A DNA stretch of 12,394 nucleotides from Oscillospiraceae bacterium (GCA_012513005.1 JAAZCZ010000146.1:1-12394), one strand, 5' to 3'; counted from the stretch's first letter, positions 1-5,610 are shown. Notes: generated by a model from the letters alone, not told the origin. Made by a program: numbers and translations.

Positions 1-165
1 CATCAACTTTCATAGCATATAATAATTTATTTGAATTTTTCTGTAATATATACGTATTATTAATAATTTTAGCAAAATAAATTTTATTCCATAAACCTGA
101 ATTATGTATATTTATGTGCAGTATGGAAAAAGTCTGTAATAATTATGATATATCTACATATAATG

Positions 166-210
166 TTCAAACAAGTTTGAAATCTTTAAGATTTGAAGCA
201 AAATTTTTGC
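166..210. repeat. Three back-to-back short palindromes
   Basis: Three perfect inverted repeats follow each other almost without gaps: TTCAAAC-AA-GTTTGAA (166-181), AATCTT-T-AAGATT (181-193) and GCAAAA-T-TTTTGC (198-210). They lie just left of the 30-bp promoter-like repeat at 221-250. If that repeat is a leftward promoter, the palindromes would fall in the first tens of nucleotides of the transcript and could fold into a run of stem-loops. Part of the symmetry may be chance in AT-rich DNA, so only the structure is supported, not a function. Confidence 0.5.
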
Positions 211-220
211 CTCTAAGCTT

Positions 221-250
221 ATATTGATTTAGAAGGCCGTTTTGTGACAA
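221..250 (-). promoter_or_regulatory. Copy A of 30-bp ECF-promoter-like motif (leftward)
   Basis: This 30-bp stretch matches 2079-2108 at 28 of 30 positions; the differences are at 230 (T for C) and 246 (G for T). Read on the minus strand it starts TTGTCACAAAACGG and ends AATCAATAT. The other copy lies directly upstream of the DUF4367 gene in the same orientation, so both are read as possible ECF sigma promoters with a TGTAACA-like -35. Copy A has C in place of the central A of TGTAACA, which could weaken it. It would drive transcription leftward out of the window; no gene start with an RBS is visible between it and position 1. Confidence 0.4.
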
Positions 251-420
251 GTTTTTCTAAAATATTCTATTTTTATATATTTTGCCAAACAATGCTAATA
301 TTTAGGGCAAAAACCGCAATATTATGGGGTGTTTTCGGCATAATGCCGGGGCGGGATAACAACAGAAGAATAAAGCTTTCTTTGGTCGCCTTCGTTTCTT
401 GGTAAAATCTCTATCTCTCC

Positions 421-514
421 TCCCGATTTTACCAAAGGTAAAATCACCCTCCTCGTCCGAGGAGGGCTTGGAAATTGTCCGCTGTTATGCGGTTTTACAG
501 ACATTGCATGTAAT
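421..514 (+). repeat. Composite intergenic repeat, copy 1
   Basis: It aligns without gaps to 2762-2855 (constant offset 2341). The last 60 nt (455-514 against 2796-2855) match at 56 of 60 positions. The first 34 nt diverge but keep a hairpin at the same place: here GATTTTACC-AAA-GGTAAAATC (425-445), in the other copy TTTTCC-TTT-GGAAAA. The A/T pair 431-439 is flipped in copy 2, which is a compensatory change. This copy also holds a second palindrome, CCCTCCTCG-TC-CGAGGAGGG (447-466), which is degraded in copy 2. Both copies are followed by GTAG-hairpin modules. The unit ends in ATTGCATGTAAT, a boundary sequence that recurs at the ends of the later modules. No coding function is apparent. Confidence 0.8.
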
Positions 515-530
515 ACTTACTGTTTATTCC

Positions 531-599
531 GGGCGGAGCAGAGCCCGCGCCCCTACGACTGAAAATTTATGCTTTGCCGTTTTTATCTAAATTGCAGGG
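531..599 (-). repeat. REP-like GTAG-hairpin module 1
   Basis: A GC-rich hairpin (arms GGGCG at 531-535 and CGCCC at 548-552) is followed by CTACG and a conserved AT-rich tail (558-598) that is nearly identical to that of module 2 (644-684). On the minus strand the order is tail, then GTAG, then hairpin. A GTAG tetranucleotide at the 5' foot of a hairpin is the known signature of REP elements recognised by TnpA-REP (RAYT) transposases. The tail ends in ATTGCAGGG, matching the boundary of the neighbouring units. Confidence 0.65.
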
Positions 600-615
600 T
601 GATATAGATGCCGTT

Positions 616-689
616 GGGCGGGCGATTTCAAATCGCCCCTACGACTGAAAATCTATGTTTTGCCGTTTTGACCTAAATTGCAGGTAATT
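616..689 (-). repeat. REP-like GTAG-hairpin module 2
   Basis: The hairpin GGGCGATTT-C-AAATCGCCC (620-638) is a perfect 9-bp inverted repeat, followed by CTACG and the same tail as module 1 with only a few substitutions, ending in ATTGCAGGTAAT (678-689). On the minus strand GTAG immediately precedes the hairpin. The arm sequence is unrelated to that of module 1 or 3 beyond the GC-rich base, while the flanks are conserved. That pattern points to selection or transposition acting on the fold plus GTAG rather than on the arm sequence. Confidence 0.7.
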
Positions 690-705
690 TTTGCTACGGA
701 AATTT

Positions 706-727
706 GGCGGTCAAAGACCGCCGCTAC
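706..727 (-). repeat. REP-like GTAG-hairpin 3 (no tail)
   Basis: GGCGGTC-AAA-GACCGCC (706-722) is a perfect 7-bp stem with a three-base loop, followed by GCTACG, so GTAG lies at its 5' foot on the minus strand after one extra base. It lacks the AT-rich tail of modules 1 and 2 and is followed instead by a different short inverted stretch (TCCCCAAGGGA). It may be a truncated or independent member of the same hairpin family. Confidence 0.55.
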
Positions 728-863
728 GTTCCCCAAGGGAGGTTTTACGAGGTTTTACTTGGGTAATACCCGTTTAGGCAGATGTGAAATAGTGAGTTAT
801 TTGAGGGGTTTTGCTGGTAGACCGCCGTTTTTTTATTGCTATTTTTCCAAAATCTTGCAATTA

Positions 864-1187
864 TTATGCCCCGGTATATAGATTTACATATACAGTTGAG
901 AGCATTGCAAGCAGGCAGAATATTGTAAAGATAATTACCTTGTAATTATCTTTGAGGTACTGATTAAATTCCTTCTGTCCCGAAACTGCCGCTGCGTGTA
1001 CACATTTGAGCAAACCTACGAAAAAGCCAATCGGAAGCAAAAGACTAAACAATGAGTTTATTGCAAATAATGCATACCAAACATAATAAAACGGGTGTTG
1101 TTTCATTGGCACTTCACCTCTGTCGTCAATCTCGCATTGCGGTTTATTATGCTCCCTGTGAGTATACAATACTTTTTCATAAATCAT
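864..1187 (-). CDS. Small two-span membrane protein of the ECF sigma locus
   Basis: I do not recognise this 107-residue protein. A hydrophilic N-terminus (about 1-30, His/Asp/Glu-rich) is followed by two hydrophobic segments, roughly residues 36-62 (YYVWYALFAINSLFSLLLPI and onward) and 84-104, joined by a short charged loop (GQKEFNQYLKDN). It is therefore probably a small cytoplasmic-membrane protein. The start codon follows the stop of the upstream DUF4367 gene directly (TGAATG), which suggests translational coupling. A second in-frame ATG at 1106 (residue 28) has a much better Shine-Dalgarno (AGAGGTG, 8 nt away) and would give an 80-residue protein that keeps both spans. As the third gene after a sigma factor and its likely anti-sigma factor, it may help sense or transmit the envelope signal; this is inference from position only. 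Confidence 0.6.
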   Translation of the reverse strand: MIYEKVLYTHREHNKPQCEIDDRGEVPMKQHPFYYVWYALFAINSLFSLLLPIGFFVGLLKCVHAAAVSGQKEFNQYLKDNYKVIIFTIFCLLAMLSTVYVNLYTGA

Positions 1188-2057
1188 TCACCTTTCATAA
1201 ATCGAGTCTATTATCTTTTTCATTTCTTCAACGCTGATTGCTCCTCCAATATCACACATAAGCCTATCCCCTGCTATCCATGTTGCAGTTAAGAATTTGT
1301 TGTTGTGCATGATATAGTGAGGAATTCCGCCTGCTTCGTATATTATCATGTCTCTTTCGTCTTTCTCAAAAATGGTGTATCCCATTTGCTCACTTTTTTC
1401 ATGCTGATGTATAGTGACCGCAAGTAGTTTTTCCCCTAAAAAGAATGTTACACCTATTGTCCGCATTGTTGGAACTGACGATGCAAAAACCCTTTTCTGC
1501 GTATATCCCTCGGGTATATATTTGGGGAAAATCGGCGCTGTTATTTTGTATTTATCCAGTGCCTCCTGCATGCTTGCAAATTCCTCTTCTATTTTTTCTG
1601 CGGGAATGGGCAGCGGGGTTTCTGCCTTTTCGGTCTGCTTTGGCACGTATCTGAAGGTTTCATTTGTCCATCTGCCTATTGCACCAAAAATATCATAGCC
1701 AAAGCCCTGCACCGCAATCATGCCGAAAAATGTTGTTGCCAAAACCGCCGCCAAGGCAATTGCTGCTTTTATTCCTCTGCGTTTTGGGCTTTTTTGCCTT
1801 GTATCAGTAAACTGCTCTGCGTGCTTCTGCTTAAATTTGCGCAACGATGCCTCTGTGTCAATCGGCATTGACAGCGGAAACTCATTTTCAATTTCGGCTA
1901 AAAGACACTCCGTTTCTTCCGGGTTGTAGCTGTATTCATCTGCGTTTTGCCAGTAGCTTTCTATCTTGTCTGCCGCTTCGTCTGCATGCTGTTTATAGCT
2001 AATAATATTCGAGCCGGCTTCGGCTTTTTTCGGTTTTGACTTTTTGTTCTCAGCCAT
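1188..2057 (-). CDS. DUF4367-type membrane protein, probable anti-sigma factor
   Basis: The protein is 289 residues from the chosen ATG at 2057, which has a GAGGGGG Shine-Dalgarno 8 nt upstream. The reading frame is open to an ATG at 2078, but that one has no RBS and would lie within or just after the promoter-like motif. Layout: a charged cytoplasmic N-terminal region (about 1-100, with an amphipathic stretch near 20-85), one transmembrane helix (about 104-123, AAIALAAVLATTFFGMIAV) preceded by the basic KSPKRRGIK, then an extracellular region. Its C-terminus (about 180-289) resembles DUF4367, with FPKYIPEGYTQKRVF, a TATWIAGD strand and a final amphipathic helix EEMKKIIDSIY. In Clostridia such proteins sit next to ECF sigma genes and are taken to be anti-sigma factors. 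It follows the sigma gene by 93 bp with its own promoter-like motif between, so the two may be expressed separately. Confidence 0.8.
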   Translation of the reverse strand: MAENKKSKPKKAEAGSNIISYKQHADEAADKIESYWQNADEYSYNPEETECLLAEIENEFPLSMPIDTEASLRKFKQKHAEQFTDTRQKSPKRRGIKAAIALAAVLATTFFGMIAVQGFGYDIFGAIGRWTNETFRYVPKQTEKAETPLPIPAEKIEEEFASMQEALDKYKITAPIFPKYIPEGYTQKRVFASSVPTMRTIGVTFFLGEKLLAVTIHQHEKSEQMGYTIFEKDERDMIIYEAGGIPHYIMHNNKFLTATWIAGDRLMCDIGGAISVEEMKKIIDSIYER

Positions 2058-2078
2058 AATAAATACCCCCTCATACAT

Positions 2079-2108
2079 ATATTGATTCAGAAGGCCGTTT
2101 TGTTACAA
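2079..2108 (-). promoter_or_regulatory. Copy B of 30-bp ECF-promoter-like motif, in front of the DUF4367 gene
   Basis: Read leftward this begins TTGTAACAAAACGG and ends AATCAATAT, then runs through a short leader to GAGGGGG and the ATG at 2057. TGTAACA resembles -35 elements of ECF-type promoters (AAC core), and an AT-rich -10-like stretch lies about 14-15 nt further on. It falls in the 93-bp gap after the sigma gene, the natural place for an autoregulated promoter of the anti-sigma gene. The near-identical copy at 221-250 makes chance resemblance unlikely. Assignment to the adjacent sigma factor is inference. Confidence 0.45.
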
Positions 2109-2150
2109 AAAAATAAAAAAATTTATATAATAATTGAAATTATTTTTATA

Positions 2151-2630
2151 CTATGTTTTGTCTGCTGCTAAATCCCTGTAATGTGCCTTTGCTCTATACG
2201 CCCTTGCGCGGCAATTTGCCTCTGTTATGCCGAGCCTGCATGCAATTTCCTCATATGACAGCTGCTCTTCATAGAGTAGAATAAATATTTCGCGTTCCTT
2301 GGGTCGCAGACCTTCGGGCAGGATGCTGCTTAGGGGTTCTTCATAGGCATCATATGCTGCTTTGTCGGATTCGAAACAGAGAGGCAATTCAAGCCGATGC
2401 TTTGCCGATTTTAGCTCGTCATATATTAGATGCTTTAGTGTGATAGTGAGCCAGCCCGCTATGTTGGGGTGCGGCATTAATTCATCTTGTTTTTTTAGTA
2501 GTATGTAAAACACATCTTCAACCAAATCTTCGCAGAGGTGCCTGTCGTTTAGTGTGTAATAAGAGAGCTTTAGTAATTGCGCATAGTTTTTTCTGTATAC
2601 CTGCTCAAACCAAGCATTATTATCTTGCAT
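2151..2630 (-). CDS. ECF-type RNA polymerase sigma factor
   Basis: A 159-residue sigma-70 family protein with only regions 2 and 4, the ECF layout. Region 2 spans about residues 8-78 (EQVYRKNYAQLLKLSYYTL, then CEDLVEDVFYILL and NIAGWLTITLKHLIYDEL). Region 4 spans about 104-156 (LRPKEREIFILLYEEQLSYE, then the helix-turn-helix EEIACRLGITEANCRARAYRAK). The linker is short and acidic. The start has an excellent GGAGGTG site 7 nt upstream, and a sigma-A-like promoter can be read further up. It is followed by the DUF4367 gene, so the pair is most simply a membrane-tethered sigma/anti-sigma switch responding to an envelope signal. The regulon and inducing signal cannot be read from the sequence. Confidence 0.88.
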   Translation of the reverse strand: MQDNNAWFEQVYRKNYAQLLKLSYYTLNDRHLCEDLVEDVFYILLKKQDELMPHPNIAGWLTITLKHLIYDELKSAKHRLELPLCFESDKAAYDAYEEPLSSILPEGLRPKEREIFILLYEEQLSYEEIACRLGITEANCRARAYRAKAHYRDLAADKT

Positions 2631-2696
2631 ATGTTCACCTCCATTTTTTAACAGCTTAGTAGTTATTTAAATGTGATAATCATTTTATAGTGCTTT

Positions 2697-2725
2697 ATTT
2701 TATATGTTTTTTAATAATTTTTCAA
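2697..2725 (-). promoter_or_regulatory. Probable housekeeping promoter of the ECF sigma gene
   Basis: Read leftward there is TTGAAA (2725-2720), a 17-nt spacer, then TAAAAT (2702-2697), which matches 5/6 at both sigma-A boxes with ideal spacing. Transcription would start near 2690, leaving a leader of about 60 nt before the ATG at 2630. The surrounding DNA is very AT-rich, so chance matches are possible. The 30-bp motif found before the DUF4367 gene is absent here, so the sigma gene does not look autoregulated through that motif. Confidence 0.45.
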
Positions 2726-2761
2726 TTTTTTAATTTAATTGACTTTGGCTGCGGTCTCTTA

Positions 2762-2855
2762 TCCCGATTTTTCCTTTGGAAAAGCTGCCTTATGAGTCCG
2801 AGGAGGGCTTAGAGATTGTCCGCTGTTATGCGGTTTTACGGACATTGCAGGTAAT
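2762..2855 (+). repeat. Composite intergenic repeat, copy 2
   Basis: This is the second copy of the repeat at 421-514, in the same orientation and 2341 bp away, so the two form direct repeats that bracket the whole sigma / DUF4367 / small membrane protein locus. The 3' 60 nt (2796-2855) match at 56/60. The 5' part keeps a hairpin (TTTTCC-TTT-GGAAAA, 2769-2783) at the equivalent position with compensating changes. The second palindrome of copy 1 (CCTCCTC/GAGGAGG) is broken here because its left arm reads CCTTATGA. It ends in ATTGCAGGTAAT. Confidence 0.8.
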
Positions 2856-2870
2856 TTGCATTTCTGTTTT

Positions 2871-2942
2871 GCGGACCGCCAAAGGCGGCTCCTACGCATG
2901 AAAATTTATCTTTTGCCGTTATTATCTATTTTTTAGGTAATT
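2871..2942 (-). repeat. REP-like GTAG-hairpin module 4
   Basis: The hairpin CCGCC-AAA-GGCGG (core 2876-2888) is followed by CTCCTACG and a tail (2898-2942) related to those of modules 1 and 2 (TGAAAATTTAT, TTTGCCGTT, ending AGGTAAT). On the minus strand GTAG precedes the hairpin. It sits just after composite repeat copy 2, the same order as on the other side of the ECF locus, which indicates that composite repeat plus hairpin module spread as one unit. Confidence 0.6.
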
Positions 2943-2967
2943 GCTTGCTTTGATATTCTGAAATGAT

Positions 2968-3001
2968 AAACGGATGCAGGTTTTATTATCTGCATCCGTT
3001 T
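2968..3001 (-). terminator. Hairpin terminator after the mgtE/AEC operon
   Basis: A perfect 12-bp stem, AAACGGATGCAG (2968-2979) and CTGCATCCGTTT (2990-3001), with a 10-nt AT-rich loop. It lies 27 nt past the stop of the leftward AEC gene. In the leftward direction the T-run after the stem is short (TTTATC), while in the rightward direction it reads GTTTTTG, so it may act in both directions. Confidence 0.7.
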
Positions 3002-3027
3002 TTGAAAATATTAGGTATTCTAAATTA

Positions 3028-3939
3028 TTATTTTAGCAAAAGCCAAATCATAAGCGGCATTGTTGCCGCTGAGAATATTGTGCTTATGAACACACATTTT
3101 GAGGCAAAGCCTTCGTCTCTGTCGTATTGGACTGCGAAAATCGTGAGCAGCATTGCCCCCGGGGCTGATGCCAAAATAACTAAAACGCCGAGCAGTATCG
3201 GGTCTGTTATAAAATACCGCATTACAAACCAGATTACAAGCGGGCAGACTATTAGCCTGACAAAGCTGAGGATATACACCCGCCAGTCGGCAAGAGCGTT
3301 TTTTAGCGAGACTGTGCCGAGCGATGTGCCGACTATGAGCATGGACATCGGCACTGTTGCCTGACTCATTGTAAAGCTGAACTTTTTAATAAACTCCGGG
3401 ACCTTAACTCCGCTTAGAAACACAATAACGGAGAAAAGCGCAACAACTAAGGGAAAGCTTAGTATCTGCCTAAAACGCATCTGCTTTATGTTTCCGCTTA
3501 CCATTGCAACACCTATTGTGTATGCCACTATGTTAAAGGGAATGTTTGTGAGGCTTGCATAGAAAAGACCTGTTGAAGAGTACACCGAGTAGATAACCGG
3601 GAATGCCACAAAGGCTGTGTTGGGCATGGTTATCATAAACTGTGCAAGACCCTTTTCTGCGCCTTTTAGTCGCATTAGCTTGGCGACTGCCATCCCCATA
3701 AGCATGCAAATTATGAGTGAGATAGTTTGAAAGAGTATGATTCTGCCGAGCTGCGCAATGCCTATATTTGCGTTGGTGTTTATTGTTGCGTTAAATATTG
3801 TGAAGGACAGCAGCACATTCATTACTACCGGTGAATTTGATTTGTTGAATACATTGTCTGTCAGTTTTAGCCTTGCTGATATGACTCCCACCAGCATCAT
3901 ACATACTAAAAGGCCCATTTGTGTGAGTGTTTCGTTCAT
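3028..3939 (-). CDS. AEC-family (auxin efflux carrier-like) permease
   Basis: A 303-residue integral membrane protein, almost entirely hydrophobic, with about ten predicted spans. The family features seen are the N-terminal MGLLVCMMLVGVISARL followed by NKSNSPVVMNVLLSFTIFNA; FMITMPNTAFVAFPVIYSVY in the middle; MSQATVPMSMLIVGTSLG, the typical second-half motif; and ASAPGAMLLTIFAVQYDRDE near the end. Bacterial AEC proteins export or exchange small organic acids (malate/lactate type) or amino-acid-like solutes; the substrate here cannot be told. The length is normal for the family. The start ATG has GAGG 8 nt upstream. It begins 12 bp after the mgtE stop, so the two are almost surely cotranscribed, but a functional link to Mg2+ transport is not evident. 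Confidence 0.9.
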   Translation of the reverse strand: MNETLTQMGLLVCMMLVGVISARLKLTDNVFNKSNSPVVMNVLLSFTIFNATINTNANIGIAQLGRIILFQTISLIICMLMGMAVAKLMRLKGAEKGLAQFMITMPNTAFVAFPVIYSVYSSTGLFYASLTNIPFNIVAYTIGVAMVSGNIKQMRFRQILSFPLVVALFSVIVFLSGVKVPEFIKKFSFTMSQATVPMSMLIVGTSLGTVSLKNALADWRVYILSFVRLIVCPLVIWFVMRYFITDPILLGVLVILASAPGAMLLTIFAVQYDRDEGFASKCVFISTIFSAATMPLMIWLLLK

Positions 3940-3951
3940 TTTTACTGCCTC

Positions 3952-5331
3952 TTAGATTCTGAGAATAAAGGTTGCAAGCGTGAAATACACAACAAGTGCA
4001 AGTGAGTCTGTTATTGTTGATATGAGCGGGCTTGCCATTACTGTTGGGTCTATGCCCAGCTTTTCTGCAACAAGGGGCAGCATGCTTCCCACTGATTTTG
4101 CAAACATTACAACAAGCATTAGCGAGGTGCAGACAGTTATTGCAACCGGAATTGTGACCGCTGCATTGCCCAGTATCATATTATCTACAAGCAGCATTTT
4201 GCCGAAGTTTACTATTGCCAAAACAGCGCCGCATAAAAACGCAATTCTAAGCTCTTTCCAGATTATCATGCCAGTGTTTTTAGGCTCGACATCGCCGCAT
4301 GAGAGGCTTCTTATTATCGCTGTTGCGCTCTGTGAGCCTGAGTTTCCGCCTGTATCCATGAGCATGGGAATAAAGCCGACAAGCACAGAGCAGGCAGCCA
4401 AAGCGTTTTCGAATTTTGTTATTATCATGCTTGTGAAGGTGGCAGAGAGCATGAGCAAAAGTAGCCACGGCACTCTTCTCTTCCACATTTCTGTTACGCT
4501 TGTTCTTGAATATGGTTTATCAGACGGTGAAATTGCCGCCATCTTTTCTATGTCTTCTGTTGCCTCGTGCTGAATTACATCTATTACGTCGTCGACTGTT
4601 ATTATGCCCACAAGGCGGTCTTCGTTGTCTACTACCGGGATTGCGAGAAGGTCGTAGTCTGAGATTGCTTCTGCCGCTGTTTCTCTGTCGTCTGTTGTGT
4701 GCACAGAGATTACATTCTCGTCCATTATGCTCTCGATAATATCTTCATCATCAGCTAAGAGCAGGCTTTTTACCGACACAACGCCTTCAAGCTTGCGGTC
4801 TGCCGAGGTGACATAGCAGACATAGATTGTCTCTTTATCCTCGCCTATCCTGCGTATTCGGGCTATTGCCTCGCGGACATTCATGTATTTTTTGAGGTCC
4901 ACAAATTCGGCGGTCATTATGCTGCCTGCCGAGTTGTTTTCGTATTTGAGGTATTGGTTTATGAGCGCGCGGGTATCCGGGGTTGCCGTGCGCATGACTC
5001 GTTTTACTATATTCGCCGGCAGCTCCTCCATCATGTCGACAGCGTCGTCAACATAGAGCTCTTCAACAATTGCTGCAAGCTCTGTGTCGGTTATTGAGTT
5101 TATTATTACCTCTTGCTCGGGTGCGTCAAGCTCTGCAAAGACCTCGGCGCCCTTGCACTTTGTGAGCAGACGGAAAACCTTGCCCATTTTGAGGCTGTCT
5201 TTTTCGCCTATCTCGCTTAAATACTCCGCAACGTCAAACGCAAACATGTCTTCAAGCTCGTTTTGCAGCGGCTTTATTTTCCGCTCCTCGAGCAGCTGAT
5301 CTAATTTTTCTTTGAGATCGACTCTTTCCAT
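3952..5331 (-). CDS. mgtE: Magnesium transporter MgtE
   Basis: This is a 459-residue Mg2+ channel/transporter of the cytoplasmic membrane. Layout: an MgtE N-domain of alpha-helical repeats (about 5-125, including DDAVDMMEELPANIVKRVM), two CBS domains (about 130-255, with SIMTAEFVDL and IPVVDNEDRLVGIITVDDV), a linker plug helix (about 255-285) and a five-helix membrane domain (about 286-459). The pore signatures are present: MDTGGNSGSQS at 325-335 and DPTVMASPLISTITD at 428-442, whose last Asp corresponds to the Mg2+-binding pore Asp of the family. In this family the cytosolic domains bind Mg2+ and close the channel when internal Mg2+ is sufficient. The start at 5331 was chosen for its AGGGGGTGG site; the frame is open to 5409 but that ATG has no RBS. 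The leader shows no recognisable M-box riboswitch. Confidence 0.95.
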   Translation of the reverse strand: MERVDLKEKLDQLLEERKIKPLQNELEDMFAFDVAEYLSEIGEKDSLKMGKVFRLLTKCKGAEVFAELDAPEQEVIINSITDTELAAIVEELYVDDAVDMMEELPANIVKRVMRTATPDTRALINQYLKYENNSAGSIMTAEFVDLKKYMNVREAIARIRRIGEDKETIYVCYVTSADRKLEGVVSVKSLLLADDEDIIESIMDENVISVHTTDDRETAAEAISDYDLLAIPVVDNEDRLVGIITVDDVIDVIQHEATEDIEKMAAISPSDKPYSRTSVTEMWKRRVPWLLLLMLSATFTSMIITKFENALAACSVLVGFIPMLMDTGGNSGSQSATAIIRSLSCGDVEPKNTGMIIWKELRIAFLCGAVLAIVNFGKMLLVDNMILGNAAVTIPVAITVCTSLMLVVMFAKSVGSMLPLVAEKLGIDPTVMASPLISTITDSLALVVYFTLATFILRI

Positions 5332-5453
5332 ATTTGCCACCCCCCTCTTTCTTCCGGACTTTGCCTTTATGCCTAAACCCGCGAGTTTTCTAACGGGCTT
5401 GCAAATCATATCTGATTATTTTTTTGCCTTTTGCTGAAAAACAATAATATCTT

Positions 5454-5482
5454 ATATTATCATTTATTCTGTTTCTGTTCAA
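5454..5482 (-). promoter_or_regulatory. Probable promoter of mgtE-AEC operon
   Basis: Read leftward: TTGAAC (5482-5477), 17-nt spacer, TAATAT (5459-5454). Both boxes are close to the sigma-A consensus at ideal spacing. The predicted start near 5447 gives a leader of about 115 nt before the mgtE ATG. A second candidate -10 (TATAAT at 5490-5485) has no good -35 partner. Confidence 0.5.
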
Positions 5483-5548
5483 TCATTATAGCTGCTTTAT
5501 AAATAAACCTATGAATTTATGTTTTTTACTCCTAAATTCTCTCTTTTA

Positions 5549-5577
5549 TTGACTATAAAGCCCGAAAAGTATATTAT
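5549..5577 (+). promoter_or_regulatory. Probable promoter of the CofE-like gene
   Basis: TTGACT (5549-5554), 17-nt spacer, TATTAT (5572-5577): a strong sigma-A-type promoter, with the start expected near 5584. The leader is short (about 27 nt) and carries TTTGGAGG, 7 nt before the ATG at 5611. Confidence 0.65.
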
Positions 5578-5610
5578 ATTTGTTGTCAGATTTCGTTTGG
5601 AGGTAAAAAC

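Larger units (their letters stand above)
1..863. other. Gene-free, repeat-rich intergenic region
   Basis: No convincing gene is seen here. Short open frames exist, for example a 34-codon plus-strand frame starting near 123, but they lack ribosome binding sites. Positions 1-300 are very AT-rich and hold three adjacent palindromes (166-210) and one copy of a 30-bp sequence repeated upstream of the DUF4367 gene (221-250). A small palindrome, CGGCAT-A-ATGCCG, lies at 336-348. From 421 to 727 there is a composite repeat followed by three GTAG-type hairpin modules. Positions 728-863 contain GGGTAATACCC (761-771) and no recognisable gene. The leftward gene that ends at 864 has no clear T-tailed terminator in this stretch. 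The strand 3-13 (reading ATGAAAGTTG leftward) could be the start of a leftward gene outside the window, but it has no visible RBS. Confidence 0.75.
2631..3027. other. Intergenic region between ECF locus and AEC permease
   Basis: This 397-bp gap has no gene. Its left third holds the RBS and likely promoter of the sigma gene. The middle (2762-2942) holds composite repeat copy 2 and a GTAG-hairpin module. The right end holds the terminator-like hairpin that closes the leftward mgtE/AEC operon (2968-3001). A plus-strand open frame starting at 2963 runs antisense through the AEC gene and is not considered real. Confidence 0.75.

Noticed and set aside
123..228. Short plus-strand ORF beginning MEKVCNNYD
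   Set aside because: It has no Shine-Dalgarno, lies in very AT-rich DNA, overlaps the palindromes and the 30-bp repeat, and resembles nothing I know.
421..727. CRISPR array
   Set aside because: The repeats are few, unequal in length, not regularly spaced, and no unique spacers of constant size separate them; they behave as dispersed hairpin modules.
399..881. Plus-strand ORFs of 60-70 codons in the left intergenic region
   Set aside because: They run through the repeat modules and hairpins, have no RBS, and change content with each repeat unit.
2963..3364. 133-codon plus-strand ORF
   Set aside because: It runs antisense through the terminator hairpin and the end of the well-supported AEC gene, and lacks family features; it is a shadow frame.
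3980..4573. 197-codon plus-strand ORF opposite mgtE
   Set aside because: It is fully antisense to the conserved membrane domain of MgtE and has no RBS or recognisable domain.
5332..5409. Upstream extension of mgtE to the ATG at 5409
   Set aside because: The frame is open and basic, but that ATG has no RBS, whereas the ATG at 5331 has AGGGGGTGG and begins a normal MgtE N-domain.
5332..5450. M-box (ykoK) Mg2+ riboswitch in the mgtE leader
   Set aside because: The leader of about 115 nt is short for an M-box, and I could not find the conserved core or the expected long-range helices; the only stem candidate (CCCG...CGGG) is weak.
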